Below are positions 18,146-27,168 of a stretch of 64,000 nt of DNA, piece after piece. Both the position numbers and the translations under genes were made by a program. The first letter of the stretch is position 1. Every line of letters starts with the position of its first letter. The stretch spans positions 2,418,001 to 2,482,000 of the forward strand of contig NZ_CP134146.1 of NCBI RefSeq assembly GCF_031583575.1, written 5' to 3'. The stretch comes from Thalassotalea nanhaiensis (lineage in GTDB: Bacteria > Pseudomonadota > Gammaproteobacteria > Enterobacterales > Alteromonadaceae). Below the pieces are notes generated by a model, which did not search any database, was not told where the DNA came from, and worked only from the letters and a program-made list of their open reading frames with translations.

Positions 18146-19816
18146 ATGAAATTAAGCCAAAGTTATATGACTGGTGAAGGTACTGGTCAATTATTATATG
18201 AAACAATCGGCAATTGTTTTGATCGTATTGCTAAACAATACCCTGACAATGAAGCTCTTGTTGTTCGTTATCAAAACATTCGCTGGACCTATAGTGAACT
18301 CAAAAAAGAAGTCGATAAATTAGCAACCGGTTTACTTGCCCTAGGCATAGAGCCTGGCGATCGTGTTGGTATTTGGGGACCAAACAGCTATGAGTGGGTA
18401 TTAACCCAGCTTGCTACAGCTAAAATCGGCGCACTTATGGTATGTATTAACCCTGCATATCGTTTATATGAACTGGAATACGCGCTAAACAAAGTTGAGT
18501 GTAAAGCAATCATCAGCGCCGAAAGCTTTAAAACTAGTGAATACTTGGTAATGTTGCAAGAGCTTGCGCCTGAGCTAAACACTTGTAAACCTGGACATTT
18601 GAAAGCAGAGAAGCTACCTCATTTAACCACAGTGATCCGTATGGGTGTAGAGCAAACACCAGGCATGTACAACTTTGGTAACGTCTGTGGCATGGGTAGC
18701 GAACAAGGCAAACTACGTCTTGCTGAATTAGCGGTTGAACTACAACCTGATGATGCCATTAATATTCAATTCACCTCAGGTACAACGGGTAATCCCAAAG
18801 GTGCAACATTAAGCCATAACAATATTTTAAATAATGGTTATAACACGGCTAATGGTATGCAATTTACCCCTGAAGACAGGTTATGTATACCTGTGCCTTT
18901 GTATCATTGTTTTGGTATGGTATTGGGTGTTTTATGTTGTGTAACTACTGGTGCAACTATGGTATTCCCTGCACAAGCATTTGATTCTCGCTCAACATTA
19001 GAAGCCGTGCATAAAGAAAAATGTACTGCTCTGCATGGCGTACCTACCATGTTTGTAATGGAACTCGACCATCCAGATTTTAGCGATTATGATGTTAGCT
19101 CCCTTCGTACAGGAGTTATCGCAGGCGCACCATGCCCAGAAGAATTGATGAATAACATTATTAGCAAATTGCATATGGAAAGTGTTGTTATTGGTTATGG
19201 TCAAACTGAGGTTAGCCCTATTAACCATATGACATTGCCTAACGATACTTTAGAAAATCGCACTCAAACAGTTGGTCGTGCTATTCCTTATGTAGAAATA
19301 AAACTTGTTGATGAGTCTGGTCACGTGGTCGCCATTGGTGAGCAAGGTGAAATTTGTACTCGTGGTTACTCGGTAATGTCGCATTACTGGAACGACGAAG
19401 AGAAGACTAAAGATACCATTAAAAACGGTTGGTTATACTCAGGTGATTTAGGCACCATGGACGAGCATGGCTATGTACGTATTACCGGTCGTATTAAAGA
19501 CATGGTAATTCGCGGTGGCGAAAACATTTACCCACGTGAAATTGAAGAATTTTTATATACCCACCCACAAATTTCAGAAGTACAAGTATTTGGTGTAGTT
19601 GATGAAAAAATGGGTGAAGAAGTTTGTGCCTGGATTCAACTTAAAGAAGGTGAAACAACAACAGAAGAGGATATTAGAGAATTTTGTAAGGGCCAAATTA
19701 CCCATTTTAAAATTCCACGTTACATCCGCTTTGTTGATGAATACCCAATGACAGTTACCGGTAAAATTCGCAAAATAGACATGCGCGAACAAATGGCAAA
19801 AGAGTTATACGGTTAA
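18146..19816 (+). CDS. Acyl-CoA synthetase (AMP-binding, ACSF2/medium-chain-like)
   Basis: A 556-residue ANL enzyme activating a fatty or related acid to acyl-CoA. The P-loop FTSGTTGNPKG, the YGQTEVSP motif, the signature YSGDLGTMDEHGY, the hinge VIRGGENIYPREIEE and the catalytic C-terminal lysine segment TVTGKIRK are all intact. Length and motifs fit the ACSF2-like subgroup of medium-chain acyl-CoA synthetases. A weak A/G-rich ribosome site (AGGAAAT) precedes the ATG. It is monocistronic, closed by a strong bidirectional terminator, and convergent with an AraC gene. Confidence 0.9.
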   Translation: MKLSQSYMTGEGTGQLLYETIGNCFDRIAKQYPDNEALVVRYQNIRWTYSELKKEVDKLATGLLALGIEPGDRVGIWGPNSYEWVLTQLATAKIGALMVCINPAYRLYELEYALNKVECKAIISAESFKTSEYLVMLQELAPELNTCKPGHLKAEKLPHLTTVIRMGVEQTPGMYNFGNVCGMGSEQGKLRLAELAVELQPDDAINIQFTSGTTGNPKGATLSHNNILNNGYNTANGMQFTPEDRLCIPVPLYHCFGMVLGVLCCVTTGATMVFPAQAFDSRSTLEAVHKEKCTALHGVPTMFVMELDHPDFSDYDVSSLRTGVIAGAPCPEELMNNIISKLHMESVVIGYGQTEVSPINHMTLPNDTLENRTQTVGRAIPYVEIKLVDESGHVVAIGEQGEICTRGYSVMSHYWNDEEKTKDTIKNGWLYSGDLGTMDEHGYVRITGRIKDMVIRGGENIYPREIEEFLYTHPQISEVQVFGVVDEKMGEEVCAWIQLKEGETTTEEDIREFCKGQITHFKIPRYIRFVDEYPMTVTGKIRKIDMREQMAKELYG

Positions 19817-19838
19817 CAACCGATGATTTACACGTTTT

Positions 19839-19877
19839 AAAGGGGCGTTAATCTTTATTAAAGATTAACGCCCCTTT
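19839..19877. terminator. Bidirectional terminator between ligase and AraC genes
   Basis: A perfect 18-bp stem (19839-19856 with 19860-19877) with a 3-base loop. Its right end overlaps the AraC stop codon. Confidence 0.88.
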
Positions 19878-20886
19878 ACTCATCTTGTCGTTTCGCCAAC
19901 TCTCGTTTGCGATACTTGCCAGGTGTGATACCTGCCCAACGACTGAACGCGCGGGTAAAGTGGCCGCTTGAGCTGTAACCGAGCGAATTAGAAATATCGA
20001 TGATCTTATAATCAGGGTTTAATAACCACTCTTTAGCAATGTCATAACGAATGCGTTGAATCACCTCTTTATAACAAGTCCCCTCTTTCGCCAAACGACG
20101 TTGTATTTGTCTTAGCGACAAGCCAATTTTCTCGGGCACTTCTTTAAGCTCAGGTAATTTTACTCGCCTATAAGGTAAAAGTGCCTGATATAAGGTATCG
20201 GTAAAGGTTTCCGGTAATATTTCATTACTGTGGGTACTGCCTTGTTTATCAGCAAGTTCAGCACTCAATTCCCCTAAAATTGCATCAGGAATATAGAAGC
20301 CAGTAAATAAGTTACTATCTGATATCATTGCCCCTGGGTAATATTGTACAAATACTTTATGTTTGTCCTCTTGTACTAAGGTGATTAACTTAGGTGCCCA
20401 CCCCTTACTAATAAAGCTTCGTACTAAACGCAGCATATTGGCAAATACTACTTGCTCCATTGGGACAACACCGTATTGCGGGTCAAATTCACTACGACCA
20501 CGGATAAACCAGGCACCTTTGGATTGTTTATTTAGCCAAAACTGTCCGTGTGATGAAACTTTATTCCGCAAATCAATAAAGTTTACCAATGCATCATAAA
20601 CACTACTTGATTCTGATTGAATATTGGCTAGTATCGGCGTAAGTACCTCAAGCTTTTGTTGCTCATCAAGATTAAACCCTAAAGCCTTATCTCCTGTTTC
20701 GTCATAAGCTAACTGCATCAACTTCCACCAGGGAAATGTAGGGATTTTTTGCTGCTTATTTTCCAGTAACGATAAGGGTAAATCCGCCTGCTCCATTAAT
20801 TTAACTACAGGGGCATTGATACTTTGCAAATACCTGATAATAGGCATAGCTATAGCGGAGTCAATTAAGTGTAAGGTCTTACCCAT
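19876..20886 (-). CDS. AraC-family transcriptional regulator (divergent from M19 gene)
   Basis: A 336-residue regulator with an N-terminal Arabinose_bd-type domain and a C-terminal AraC helix-turn-helix pair: LSLRQIQRRLAKEGTCYKEV then LGYSSSGHFTRAFSRWAGITPGKYR. It is transcribed away from the M19 dipeptidase-like gene at 21048, with 161 bp between. The same arrangement recurs at 30097-32515, and the two control regions share sequence, so each AraC protein probably controls its neighbour. The inducer is unknown. Confidence 0.88.
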   Translation of the reverse strand: MGKTLHLIDSAIAMPIIRYLQSINAPVVKLMEQADLPLSLLENKQQKIPTFPWWKLMQLAYDETGDKALGFNLDEQQKLEVLTPILANIQSESSSVYDALVNFIDLRNKVSSHGQFWLNKQSKGAWFIRGRSEFDPQYGVVPMEQVVFANMLRLVRSFISKGWAPKLITLVQEDKHKVFVQYYPGAMISDSNLFTGFYIPDAILGELSAELADKQGSTHSNEILPETFTDTLYQALLPYRRVKLPELKEVPEKIGLSLRQIQRRLAKEGTCYKEVIQRIRYDIAKEWLLNPDYKIIDISNSLGYSSSGHFTRAFSRWAGITPGKYRKRELAKRQDE

Positions 20887-20920
20887 GGTACTTTGTAACG
20901 ACTTTAACGGTAAATGTAAA

Positions 20921-20984
20921 AATTTTGTAACCCCTCAACAAGCGGCACCTAATGGTAATTATTAATAGATTGTAACAGTATAAT
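20921..20984 (+). promoter_or_regulatory. Candidate AraC operator and promoter of M19 gene 1
   Basis: The sequence aattttgtaacc (20921-20932), then 19 bases, then atggtaa (20952-20958) is closely matched upstream of the second M19 gene. A perfect TATAAT (20979-20984) lies 20 bases beyond, with no good -35, as expected for an activator-dependent promoter. Function is inferred from conservation between the two loci. Confidence 0.5.
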
Positions 20985-21047
20985 GCAATCATCAACAGAG
21001 AGAAGCCTGTTAAACAAATTTATTATTTACTCTATGAGGTATTAGTT

Positions 21048-22340
21048 ATGAACACAAGCAAGCCAACATTCAAACTTTTAACAACTGCCGCAGCCGTTGC
21101 TATTTCTTTAGTAAGTGCACCAACAATGGCCAGTGAAGAAATCCATCAAGGTTACAGCGACACTGCAGCACAATACGAAGTTGACGGAAAAATTGTTAGT
21201 AACGTAGATGTTGAAGCGCCACTTTGGAACCCTCGTGGTAAAACGCAAGAGCAACTTGCAGCTCGTGTACAATCGCTTGTTAACTTTTATGCAAACAGCT
21301 CAACGTACCTTGAGAAAACTAAAGACATACCTTACCGTGTTAAATACCAAGACGCTATTGCAATCAACTCAGTTCTTCCAAATTCAGTTGGTATTATCGG
21401 TAACACTAAAGAGTCTTACTCACGCGGTTTATTAGCAAACTACAATGCTGGTATGACAATGGCTTCAGCAACAGTTTACGCTTTCCCAGCAGATGGTAGC
21501 GATGAAATTGATCCATTCTTACGTGCACAGCGTTCTGACGAAGTTGGTAATGGTATGGGCTTAGTGAAGGTTGTAGATACTGACACTATTCGTCAAGCGA
21601 AAAAAGATGGCAAAATGGCGATTATGTACAATACCCAAGGTGCTGACTTTGTTATTGAAGATTTAGGTAACATTGATAAAGCCTACGATGCAGGTGTTCG
21701 TGCGATGAACTTTGTCTACAATGCTAACAACGCATTAGCTGCGGGTGGCGCAGTAAGCCGTACAGGTAAAGACACAGGTGTTACTGAACTTGGTGAAGAA
21801 TACATCAAAGAGATGAACAAGCGCGGTATGATCGTTGACGTTTCTCATTCTTCAGACCAAACGGCCATTGATGCGGCGAAATACTCCACAAAGCCTCTTC
21901 TAGCATCTCACTCAAACGCTGCTGGTGTATATGACGTAAGTCGTAACATGTCTGATGAAGCGATGATTGCCATAGGTAAAACTGGCGGTGCTATTTGTTC
22001 AACAGGTATTGGTTTATTCTTAGGTGCAACAGGTGAAGCAACACCTGAAATTTTTGCAACACACGTTGAATACACTGCTAACTTGATTGGTCGTGACAAA
22101 ACTTGTTTCTCAACAGATTACGTTCACGCCTACGAAGAATTGCTAATGACTCAAGTACCAAACGTAGACATTTACCCACCAGAGAAAGGATTTGGTGGTT
22201 ACATGCAAAACGTATCAGCGCGTGACATTTGGGCTGTAGCACGTATTCTTGAAGAGAAATACGGTTGGAACGAGAAAGAAGTACGTGGTTTCTTAGGCGA
22301 AAACCTAATGCGCGTATATAAAGCTAACTGGAATAAATAA
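21048..22340 (+). CDS. Exported M19 (membrane dipeptidase-like) protein with altered metal site, copy 1
   Basis: A 430-residue protein with a signal peptide (residues 1-28, cleaved near TMAS) and a peptidase M19 TIM-barrel body. Late M19 landmarks are present: VDVSHSSDQT, LASHSNA, VYDVSRNMSDE, FSTDYVH and the C-terminal FLGENLMRVYKANW. The N-terminal zinc motif HxD is replaced (AINSVLP) and the bridging-Glu segment reads YNTQGAD, so half of the usual dinuclear site is missing. The paralogue at 31277 has the same changes. GAGG precedes the ATG. Classical dipeptidase activity is therefore doubtful; a role in the periplasm with a different substrate is possible. Confidence 0.85.
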   Translation: MNTSKPTFKLLTTAAAVAISLVSAPTMASEEIHQGYSDTAAQYEVDGKIVSNVDVEAPLWNPRGKTQEQLAARVQSLVNFYANSSTYLEKTKDIPYRVKYQDAIAINSVLPNSVGIIGNTKESYSRGLLANYNAGMTMASATVYAFPADGSDEIDPFLRAQRSDEVGNGMGLVKVVDTDTIRQAKKDGKMAIMYNTQGADFVIEDLGNIDKAYDAGVRAMNFVYNANNALAAGGAVSRTGKDTGVTELGEEYIKEMNKRGMIVDVSHSSDQTAIDAAKYSTKPLLASHSNAAGVYDVSRNMSDEAMIAIGKTGGAICSTGIGLFLGATGEATPEIFATHVEYTANLIGRDKTCFSTDYVHAYEELLMTQVPNVDIYPPEKGFGGYMQNVSARDIWAVARILEEKYGWNEKEVRGFLGENLMRVYKANWNK

Positions 22341-22415
22341 ACTATAACCATTCTCTTTAATTAAGTAGAAGTAAATTTACTCACTTCTCCTTAAAACTAG
22401 CTGAATAGTTAGAAT

Positions 22416-22452
22416 AAAAGCCATCAAACGTTCATAGTTTGATGGCTTTTTT
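22416..22452 (+). terminator. Terminator of M19 gene 1
   Basis: A perfect 14-bp stem (22416-22429 with 22437-22450), a 7-base loop and a T run. It also faces the convergent yqjG-like gene. Confidence 0.88.
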
Positions 22453-22604
22453 ATTAAATTTATTTGCTGTTAATAAGTTTTATTCCACTAAAGTAAAATG
22501 TTGAACTAATTTGGGCCAGAATATGCACTTCAGTTTCAAACATTGAAAAAGAGTTAAAATACAAACAGCCCGTAGGCAGGACTGTTTGGTAGAAGAGCTG
22601 AAAA

Positions 22605-23588
22605 TTAATTGAACGTCTTATTCCTATTGTGCAGCTCTGTCCAATCTTGCTTATGTGTAATAGGTACAATACCGTAAGGGTTAAACGACAAGTGGCTTGC
22701 ATAATAATGGCGTTTGATATGTGCTTCATTTACCGTTTTAGCAATATTTGGCATTTGGTATAATTCCAACATAAAGTTATAAATGTTGTTGTATTGTTCA
22801 ATCAATCTTAAGTTACACTTAAAGTGTGTATGGTATACCGAGTCAAAACGAACTAATGTCACCCATAATCGCCAATCAGCTTCAGTTAATTCATCGCCTG
22901 TTAAATAACGATTGTTAGCCAATATTTGTTCCACTTCGTCGAGTGCAACAAATAGCTCTTTTACATTTTTATCGTACGCTTCTTGCGTGGTAGCAAAACC
23001 ACTTTTATAAACACCGTTATTGATTTTGTGATAAACCAATTCATTTACTTCTTCAATTTTAGTGCGTAAATGTTCAGGGTAAAAGTCTAAGGTATTGCCA
23101 GTAATGTCATTAAACGCACTATTGAACATGCGAATAATTTCAGATGATTCATTATTTACAATCACCTTATTCTTCTTGTCCCATAGTACAGGTACACTAT
23201 TAACTCCAGTGTAATGTGGGTCTTGTGCTAAATACTTTTCAAAAATATATTCATCACCGTATAAATCATCACCTGTTGTGCCGTAAAGTTTTGCAGACTC
23301 TGCATCATGCTTAAAGCTCCAGCCTATGTCATGCATATCAGGATTAACCACACTTACAGAGATTAAATTTTCCAGCCCTTTTAGTTGACGAAAAACCAAT
23401 GTGCGATGCGCCCATGGACACGCTAATGACACGTATAAATGATAGCGGTCAGCTTCAGCTTGAAAACCACCACTTCCTGATATACCTGCACTACCATCTG
23501 GTGTTATCCAATTTCTAAATTGTGATTCTTTACGTTGATATTCACCGTCTTTTATACTGCTATTCCAGTTGCTTTTTACTGATGTCAT
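22605..23588 (-). CDS. yqjG: Glutathionyl-hydroquinone reductase (YqjG-type)
   Basis: A 327-residue omega-like glutathione transferase that reduces glutathionyl-hydroquinones. The thioredoxin-fold active site is CPWAHRTLVFRQLKGLE with Cys57, followed by SVVNPDMHDIGWSF, DPHYTGVNSVPVLWD and the helical domain with NRYLTGDELTEADWRLWVTLVRFD, all standard for this family. It is the last gene of a DoxX-pirin-nitroreductase-yqjG run on the minus strand. In E. coli, yqjG is next to yqjF (DoxX) and near yhaJ (LysR) and yhaK (pirin), the same gene set as here. Confidence 0.92.
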   Translation of the reverse strand: MTSVKSNWNSSIKDGEYQRKESQFRNWITPDGSAGISGSGGFQAEADRYHLYVSLACPWAHRTLVFRQLKGLENLISVSVVNPDMHDIGWSFKHDAESAKLYGTTGDDLYGDEYIFEKYLAQDPHYTGVNSVPVLWDKKNKVIVNNESSEIIRMFNSAFNDITGNTLDFYPEHLRTKIEEVNELVYHKINNGVYKSGFATTQEAYDKNVKELFVALDEVEQILANNRYLTGDELTEADWRLWVTLVRFDSVYHTHFKCNLRLIEQYNNIYNFMLELYQMPNIAKTVNEAHIKRHYYASHLSFNPYGIVPITHKQDWTELHNRNKTFN

Positions 23589-23637
23589 AAGGATTCTCTT
23601 TGTCTACTCTGTATGTATGTTCGTTCTTAACAATCGA

Positions 23638-24231
23638 TTAAATAATTCGGGTTACTTGATCTAAGCTAAGTCTAGGTCCACGCGGATAGTTACCAGATTT
23701 ATCGCCGTAACCTAAATTAATTAAGAAGTTAGATTTGTATCTACCTTCTGGGAAAAATTCGGCATCAACAGCGTTATTATCAAAACCGCTCATAGGGCCA
23801 CAATCTAAGCCCAACATGCGAGCTGCAATAATTAAATATGCGCCCTGCATTGAACTATTCCTTTGAGCTGTTGCTTGACTAAATTCTGAGTTATTTTCAA
23901 ACATTTCTTTTGCGTTAGGTATTGCCGGAAACTGCTCTGGCAGATGATTAAAAAATTGCGTGTCACTCGCAATAATAACGGTTACCGGTGCGGCCAAACT
24001 TTTCTCTTTATTACCCGTTAAAAGTGTTGAATTTAAACGTTGTTTAGCGTCATTTGTTTTAACAAAAACAAAATGTCCAGGCTGGCTGTTCATTGACGTC
24101 GGCCCCCACTTCATCAGTTCATATAGCTGTTTTAATATTTCATCTGGTACGGGTGTTTCACTAAAAGAATTAAAAGTACGTGCATTTATAAACGCTTGGT
24201 CTAGTGCTTGGTTGCTAACTGATTTAGACAT
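23638..24231 (-). CDS. Nitroreductase family protein (RutE/malonic semialdehyde reductase-like)
   Basis: A 197-residue FMN-dependent nitroreductase-fold protein. ARTFNSFSETPVPDEIL and LMKWGPTSMNSQPGHFVFV match the HadB/RutE subgroup, along with ARMLGLDCGPMSGFDN and FLINLGYGD. RutE itself reduces malonic semialdehyde, but no other rut genes are present here. In this cluster a role in reducing quinones or other electrophiles is more likely (inference). It is 22 bp downstream of the pirin gene and 49 bp upstream of yqjG. Confidence 0.87.
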   Translation of the reverse strand: MSKSVSNQALDQAFINARTFNSFSETPVPDEILKQLYELMKWGPTSMNSQPGHFVFVKTNDAKQRLNSTLLTGNKEKSLAAPVTVIIASDTQFFNHLPEQFPAIPNAKEMFENNSEFSQATAQRNSSMQGAYLIIAARMLGLDCGPMSGFDNNAVDAEFFPEGRYKSNFLINLGYGDKSGNYPRGPRLSLDQVTRII

Positions 24232-24253
24232 GTTGATTTCCTATAAAGTTAAT

Positions 24254-24994
24254 TTAGTTCGTTTGTTTCATTTCAATAATAATGAAATGTGCATGCTTGC
24301 CTTTTAAAGAAAACTTTAGTTTTCCTGGCTCTTTTAGCTCTAATGAATCTCTTTCATTGAGCGCTGGGTAACCTTCAATATGCATGCTACCTTCAGCACA
24401 ATTAATATAAGCTTGACGACCTGGTTTTAACTCAAATTCAACGGTTGCGTAAGAGTCTGTTAGCTCAGAAGCATATAAATTAACGTCAGCATTGATATAC
24501 AAAGGAGAGGTATCTTTATTTTTGGGATTACCAACAATGTGTAGTAATTTATTTTCTCTGTCCTTTAACTCAAAACCTTTATGGTTATAGCGAACAGCAC
24601 CACCACGTTTTGGTGGCATAACCCAAATTTGTAAAAACCGACACCAATCACCTTGCTTGTTCATCTCTGAGTGCCACACTCCAGAGCCAGCAGAAATTGC
24701 TTGTACATGACCTCGGCCAATGGTTTCTTCTTTTTGCGTGACGCTATCCCAGTGCGTTAATTTTCCTTTAACCACATAACTAATGATTTCCATGTCTTTA
24801 TGTGGATGACGACCAAAACCATCGTGAGGCTTAATATCATCGTCATTGAAAACACGTAACGCGCCAAAGCCCATGCGAGAAGGATCGTAGTAATTCGCAA
24901 ATGAAAAATGAAAACGTGTATTTGCTGGGTGCATATGACTACTAGGTAAATAGTGTAATTCTGAGGCACTGATCTTTTGATAGTCGGCGTTCAT
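24254..24994 (-). CDS. Pirin family protein (YhhW-like)
   Basis: A 246-residue bicupin of the pirin family. The metal site is visible as H63, H65 (GRHPHKDMEIISYV), H108 and E110 (GSGVWHSEMN). YhhW-type pirins have quercetin 2,3-dioxygenase activity in vitro. It is the second gene of the DoxX-pirin-nitroreductase-yqjG operon, 73 bp after DoxX. A second, longer pirin of a different subgroup is encoded at 27169. Confidence 0.9.
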   Translation of the reverse strand: MNADYQKISASELHYLPSSHMHPANTRFHFSFANYYDPSRMGFGALRVFNDDDIKPHDGFGRHPHKDMEIISYVVKGKLTHWDSVTQKEETIGRGHVQAISAGSGVWHSEMNKQGDWCRFLQIWVMPPKRGGAVRYNHKGFELKDRENKLLHIVGNPKNKDTSPLYINADVNLYASELTDSYATVEFELKPGRQAYINCAEGSMHIEGYPALNERDSLELKEPGKLKFSLKGKHAHFIIIEMKQTN

Positions 24995-25067
24995 AATAAT
25001 GTCTCTTCTATAAAGTTATTGCTATTTAGCGACCGTTAACTTGTAACGGTCACATCTTTCATATTGA

Positions 25068-25514
25068 TTAAGCTAATCGTTGTTTGATTACGTTATCGAG
25101 TGATAATTTTCCTGCACCACTCATCATTAATGAAATTGATACCGAAAATAATGCCAGGCCAAATTCGTAACCGTTGTCTGCCATAAATAAGCCATTGCTA
25201 AAATGAACACTAAAGATGGCAACTAGCATAGTAATGCTTAGCATTAGCGCCACTGGACGAACCAGAAAGCCAATTAATAAAGCTAAACCACCAAAGAATT
25301 CTGCGCTACCGGCTAACAATGCCATGTAGTATCCTGGTTCTAAGCCAATTGAATCCATCCACTGGCCAGTGCCCTCAAGACCGTAACCACCAAATAAACC
25401 GAAAAGCTTTTGTGCGCCGTGAGCAATAAAAATAAACGCGATTGGAAATCTAAGTGCTAATGTTGAAAATCCTGCGTCAGTTGAAACTAATTTTTTGATT
25501 AATGAAATATTCAT
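25068..25514 (-). CDS. DoxX family membrane protein (YqjF-like), copy 1
   Basis: A 148-residue inner-membrane protein with four hydrophobic helices and the DoxX hallmarks FIAHGAQKLFGLFGGYG and GSAEFFGGLALLIGFL. It differs from the copy at 28205 at only about 10 positions. E. coli YqjF of this family responds to quinone-like products through the LysR regulator YhaJ. It probably heads the operon running to yqjG. Confidence 0.9.
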   Translation of the reverse strand: MNISLIKKLVSTDAGFSTLALRFPIAFIFIAHGAQKLFGLFGGYGLEGTGQWMDSIGLEPGYYMALLAGSAEFFGGLALLIGFLVRPVALMLSITMLVAIFSVHFSNGLFMADNGYEFGLALFSVSISLMMSGAGKLSLDNVIKQRLA

Positions 25515-25806
25515 ATTTTGTCCAATATTTAATGTTTTAAAATGAGGCTGTAAGCCGTTTCATGTAAGTCTTAATAACTTGATGCAGAGATAATAAAATA
25601 AAATAGAAACAAAAAATAACGCAACGTTTTGATGATTAAGTTCAATTTTTTTGACCTATAATCACTAACTATATTTAAAGTCTTTTGGATCAGTAGGTTA
25701 GACTATACTGGCATCGTATTTTGAGTGTTATGAGTAATTAATAAAGCGGTGATATAGAAGGTGACGACATGAAATTTGATATGTTCTTTTATGTTTGGAC
25801 AAAAAA
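25515..25806. other. Intergenic region upstream of DoxX copy 1
   Basis: AT-rich sequence that should contain the promoter of the DoxX-pirin-nitroreductase-yqjG operon on the minus strand. No convincing gene is seen; a preceding terminator for the OsmC gene bounds it on the right. Confidence 0.4.
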
Positions 25807-25841
25807 GCCCCCAGCAATTGGATAGTCCAACTGTTGGGGGC
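25801..25841 (-). terminator. Terminator after hydrolase-OsmC gene
   Basis: A 16-bp stem with two wobble pairs (25807-25822 with 25826-25841), followed on the minus strand by a run of six T. Confidence 0.8.
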
Positions 25842-25948
25842 ACTTCAATATAGCTGATTTTATCGAACGATGCGCTTAACTAGGTAAAAACACAATTCAT
25901 AGAAATTCAGCATAGAGATAACGCGAGTATTTAGCCAAGAATAACTTG

Positions 25949-26584
25949 CTATAACACTTTAGTAAGAACCTTTAACGTACTGTGAAGTGTTTTATGTACA
26001 GGGCATTTATCTGCGATAACTAGAAGTTTAGTGCGCTGTTCATCAGTAATATCTCCTATCAAATTTATTTGACGGTTAATTACTTCTGTATAGCCCTCTT
26101 TCTCATCACAGTTTTGAGAGTCTTCATGATAGTTTTTGCTATGGTTTAAAGTCACTTTAATATCATCAAGCGGAATTTTTTTATGATCAGCATACATTCT
26201 TAACGTCATTACCGTGCAGGTTCCTAGAGCAGCTAATAGATGTTCATAAGGATCTGGTCCAAGATTATTCCCCCCCACCTTTATAGGTTCATCCGCTAAC
26301 CAATAATGGCTATCGCTAACCACGTTCAAAGTAAATTTATGATTCTTTTCAGACACAACAATACTACCTGTATCAGCTATTAGTGTTTGCTGAGTTTCAC
26401 TTTCTACTTCAATATATTTGTTAGCCCAACTGGCGATCACCGTTGCGGCATACTCTGCATCGTCTTTATTCGACAAAAAGTGATCTGCTTTATCTAGTGA
26501 AATAAAGCTTTTGGGATGCATTACACTGGTGTAAATTTTTTCAGCTTGATTTATTGAAACAACCGAGTCCATAGGGCTATGCAA
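25949..26584 (-). CDS. OsmC-domain half of the split fusion
   Basis: A 211-residue open frame starting at a TTG inside the former coding sequence. Residues 1-50 are the end of the hydrolase fold (HSPMDSVV and KADHFLS carry the expected Asp and His). Residues 60-211 are an OsmC/Ohr-like domain with the two redox cysteines in [18 protein letters not shown] and [11 protein letters not shown]. Independent translation is doubtful because there is no clear ribosome site, but the OsmC domain itself is complete. Confidence 0.65.
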   Translation of the reverse strand: MHSPMDSVVSINQAEKIYTSVMHPKSFISLDKADHFLSNKDDAEYAATVIASWANKYIEVESETQQTLIADTGSIVVSEKNHKFTLNVVSDSHYWLADEPIKVGGNNLGPDPYEHLLAALGTCTVMTLRMYADHKKIPLDDIKVTLNHSKNYHEDSQNCDEKEGYTEVINRQINLIGDITDEQRTKLLVIADKCPVHKTLHSTLKVLTKVL

Positions 26585-26634
26585 AACTAAGAGCGCTTTA
26601 CCTTTAAGAGCAAAGTCATCTTTACTATTGTCGT

Positions 26635-27153
26635 TTAAATCGTCAATAAATTGTTTTTGATTGCAAACTCTCTGTAGCCCAGCTTTACCTTGGCAATGCC
26701 ATTTTGGTTGATCTCATCAAGACTGTCCTGAAAATTATGTATTACATGATCAGCTTTTGCTGGAGCACCTATAGAAACAACGGCTTTTACTGATTCAATA
26801 CTATTGGCTACCGCAAGCACAGCTGCACCGCCCAGGCTATGACCAATAAGTAACTGCGGGGCCAAGTAACGTTCTTTTAAAAATTCGGCAGCGGCCCTTA
26901 AGTCTTCTAGGTTAGAAGTAAAATTTGTGTTGGAAAAATCGCCATCACTATTACCTAAGCCGGTAAAATCAAAACGTAATACCGCAATACCATTTTCAAC
27001 TAAGGCACGAGAAATTCTTGACGCTGCGGCAATGTCTTTACCGCAAGTAAAACAATGAGCAAATAATGCATAAGCTTTCACATCATTTGCTGGAAATTCT
27101 AACAAGCCAGACAAACGAGTGCCGTTACTCATAAAGTCAACTTTTTGTCGCAT
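26635..27153 (-). CDS. Alpha/beta hydrolase half of the split fusion
   Basis: A 172-residue open frame with [12 protein letters not shown] (oxyanion loop) and the nucleophile elbow [12 protein letters not shown]. It ends prematurely after AIKNNLLTI, before the acid and base of the triad, so this fragment alone should be inactive. It starts 15 bp after the pirin stop, which implies co-transcription with the pirin gene. Confidence 0.65.
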   Translation of the reverse strand: MRQKVDFMSNGTRLSGLLEFPANDVKAYALFAHCFTCGKDIAAASRISRALVENGIAVLRFDFTGLGNSDGDFSNTNFTSNLEDLRAAAEFLKERYLAPQLLIGHSLGGAAVLAVANSIESVKAVVSIGAPAKADHVIHNFQDSLDEINQNGIAKVKLGYREFAIKNNLLTI

Positions 27154-27168
27154 GTTCTTACCCTTTTA

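Larger units (their letters stand above)
25949..27153 (-). pseudogene. Bifunctional alpha/beta hydrolase-OsmC protein, interrupted by a one-base frameshift
   Basis: Two adjacent frames together encode a known fusion: an alpha/beta hydrolase (start 27153) followed by an OsmC peroxiredoxin-like domain (end 25949). The hydrolase frame reads AIKNNLLTI and stops at about 26638. Restoring one A to the A5 run (plus-strand T5 at 26654-26658) gives [12 protein letters not shown] and continues without a stop through [13 protein letters not shown] into OsmC, for a 401-residue product of normal family length. The break separates the nucleophile serine from the catalytic Asp/His, which fall beyond it. It may be a real mutation, phase variation at a homopolymer, or a sequencing error. 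Confidence 0.85.

Noticed and set aside
25769-25825. 18-codon open frame with a GAAGGTG ribosome-like site, considered as a leader peptide or small protein
   Set aside because: Its end lies inside the minus-strand OsmC terminator hairpin, and no gene follows on the plus strand; most likely chance.
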